A stretch of DNA of 6,086 nt. Origin: Nitrospira sp. UBA6909. Lineage in GTDB: Bacteria; Nitrospirota; Nitrospiria; Nitrospirales; Nitrospiraceae. Location: NCBI GenBank assembly GCA_002451055.1, contig DKBD01000069.1:997-7082 (forward strand), read 5' to 3'. How positions within the stretch are numbered: position 1 is the first letter of the stretch; each line of letters begins with the position of its first letter. This document shows positions 5,389 through 6,086 of this stretch, piece after piece. A program made the translations under genes and the position numbers. The notes below the pieces were generated by a model that saw only the letters and a list, made by a program, of their open reading frames with translations, searched no databases and was not told the DNA's origin.

Positions 5389-6086
5389 ATGAACCGTATC
5401 TTTGTTTCGAGTCGGTCACCATTTTCACTCAGTATCCTTGGGGTCTTCACCCTCTTCATGTCTGGTTGCGCCACGACGGCCTACGAGGTTCAGAGTCCGA
5501 CGGCCTCTCCTCAAGACCTCACCGATGCCGCGATCGAGCGCTACATTCGTACCCACCCGGAAGTGATCATGCAATCCCTGCAGGCAATGGAAGCCAAACG
5601 TGAAGCGGCGCAGCGGGAGCGTCAAAAAGTGGCCCTTGCGGCGAGGCAAAACGAGTTGCTTCACGATCCGGCGTCACCAGTCAGCGGCAATCCGAAGGGC
5701 GAGATCACCCTGATCGAGTTCTACGACTACCGCTGTGGCTACTGTAAGAAGGCAGCTTCGGCTGTCACGGAACTTCAGAAGGTAGATCCACGGGTGCGGG
5801 TGGTCTACAAAGATTTTCCTATACTAGGCGAACCGTCGGAACTGGCAGCCAAGGCCGCGCTTGCCTCGCAGGCGCAAGGCAAACATCAAGCCTTCCACGA
5901 GGCCCTGCTTGCCTCTCACGCCGATATGACGAAGGACGAGATCTTGAAGATCGCCTTTGGCGTCGGCCTCGATGTGAAACGGTTGGAAGCGGACATGGCT
6001 AATCCTACATGGGAGGCCGTCATTGAGAAGAATCGGGTACTCGCCCATGAACTCGGCATCTCCGGGACACCCGGCTTCATTGTCGG
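5389..6086 (+). CDS. DsbA-family thiol-disulfide oxidoreductase lipoprotein (partial, runs off right edge)
   Basis: 232 complete codons are visible and the gene continues past the window. A basic N-terminus and hydrophobic stretch (12-24) end in MSGC, with C27 as the probable lipidated residue, so the protein should be membrane-anchored on the periplasmic side. Residues 42-92 form a charged, probably helical arm containing IERYIRTHPEVIMQSLQ, like the N-terminal helices of ScsC/Com1/DsbA-like proteins, where they mediate oligomerisation. The thioredoxin fold starts near 104 (GEITLIEFYDYRCGYC); C116 and C119 form the CxxC redox pair. The helical insertion covers about 145-215, and GISGTPGF (223-230) supplies the cis-Pro loop, T227-P228. 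Family members form or isomerise disulfides in exported proteins, or handle copper-sensitive thiols; which applies here is not visible. No DsbB-like partner lies in the window. The gene starts 12 bases after nnrS, probably in the same transcript. Confidence 0.9.
   Translation, partial: MNRIFVSSRSPFSLSILGVFTLFMSGCATTAYEVQSPTASPQDLTDAAIERYIRTHPEVIMQSLQAMEAKREAAQRERQKVALAARQNELLHDPASPVSGNPKGEITLIEFYDYRCGYCKKAASAVTELQKVDPRVRVVYKDFPILGEPSELAAKAALASQAQGKHQAFHEALLASHADMTKDEILKIAFGVGLDVKRLEADMANPTWEAVIEKNRVLAHELGISGTPGFIV

Overview
The window is GC-rich and tightly packed. From about position 405 to its right edge every supported gene lies on the + strand. Gene content and protein style (a PHBH-type flavoprotein, a TPM-domain protein, an NnrS membrane protein and a DsbA-type lipoprotein in one dense run) suggest a Gram-negative bacterium. 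My tentative guess is a Nitrospira-like (Nitrospirota) genome, made on general resemblance only; no marker gene here proves it.

Layout. Positions 1-404 hold no convincing intact gene. The left end carries a short decayed reading frame (48-113) resembling the C-terminal GYDIRTV region of integron-integrase/Xer-type tyrosine recombinases, followed by about 290 bases with nothing I can identify. A small acidic protein of unknown function (405-782) overlaps, by an ATGA junction, an exported single-HKD phospholipase D/Nuc-type protein (779-1342). A 51-base G-rich spacer separates this pair from a second, tighter run: FAD-dependent monooxygenase (1394-2668), nucleotidyltransferase-fold protein lacking the catalytic Asp pair (2673-3431), membrane-anchored TPM-domain protein (3428-4183), NnrS (4192-5376), and a DsbA-like thiol-disulfide lipoprotein (5389 to beyond the right edge).

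Junctions in the second run are +4, -4, +8 and +12 bases, with Shine-Dalgarno-like sequences sitting in or over the preceding stop codons. One polycistronic message from 1394 onward is therefore likely, possibly starting from 405. No rho-independent terminator was seen between genes. The shared theme, by inference, is the cell envelope and redox or nitrosative stress. NnrS is a haem/copper membrane protein tied to nitric oxide tolerance, the DsbA-like lipoprotein handles periplasmic thiols, the TPM protein is membrane-anchored, and the PLD-type protein is exported. The flavoprotein and the degenerate nucleotidyltransferase have no assignable substrate. I see no clear novel defence system. The most unusual items are the NxN active site of the nucleotidyltransferase-fold protein, the recombinase remnant, and the small acidic partner of the PLD-type protein.
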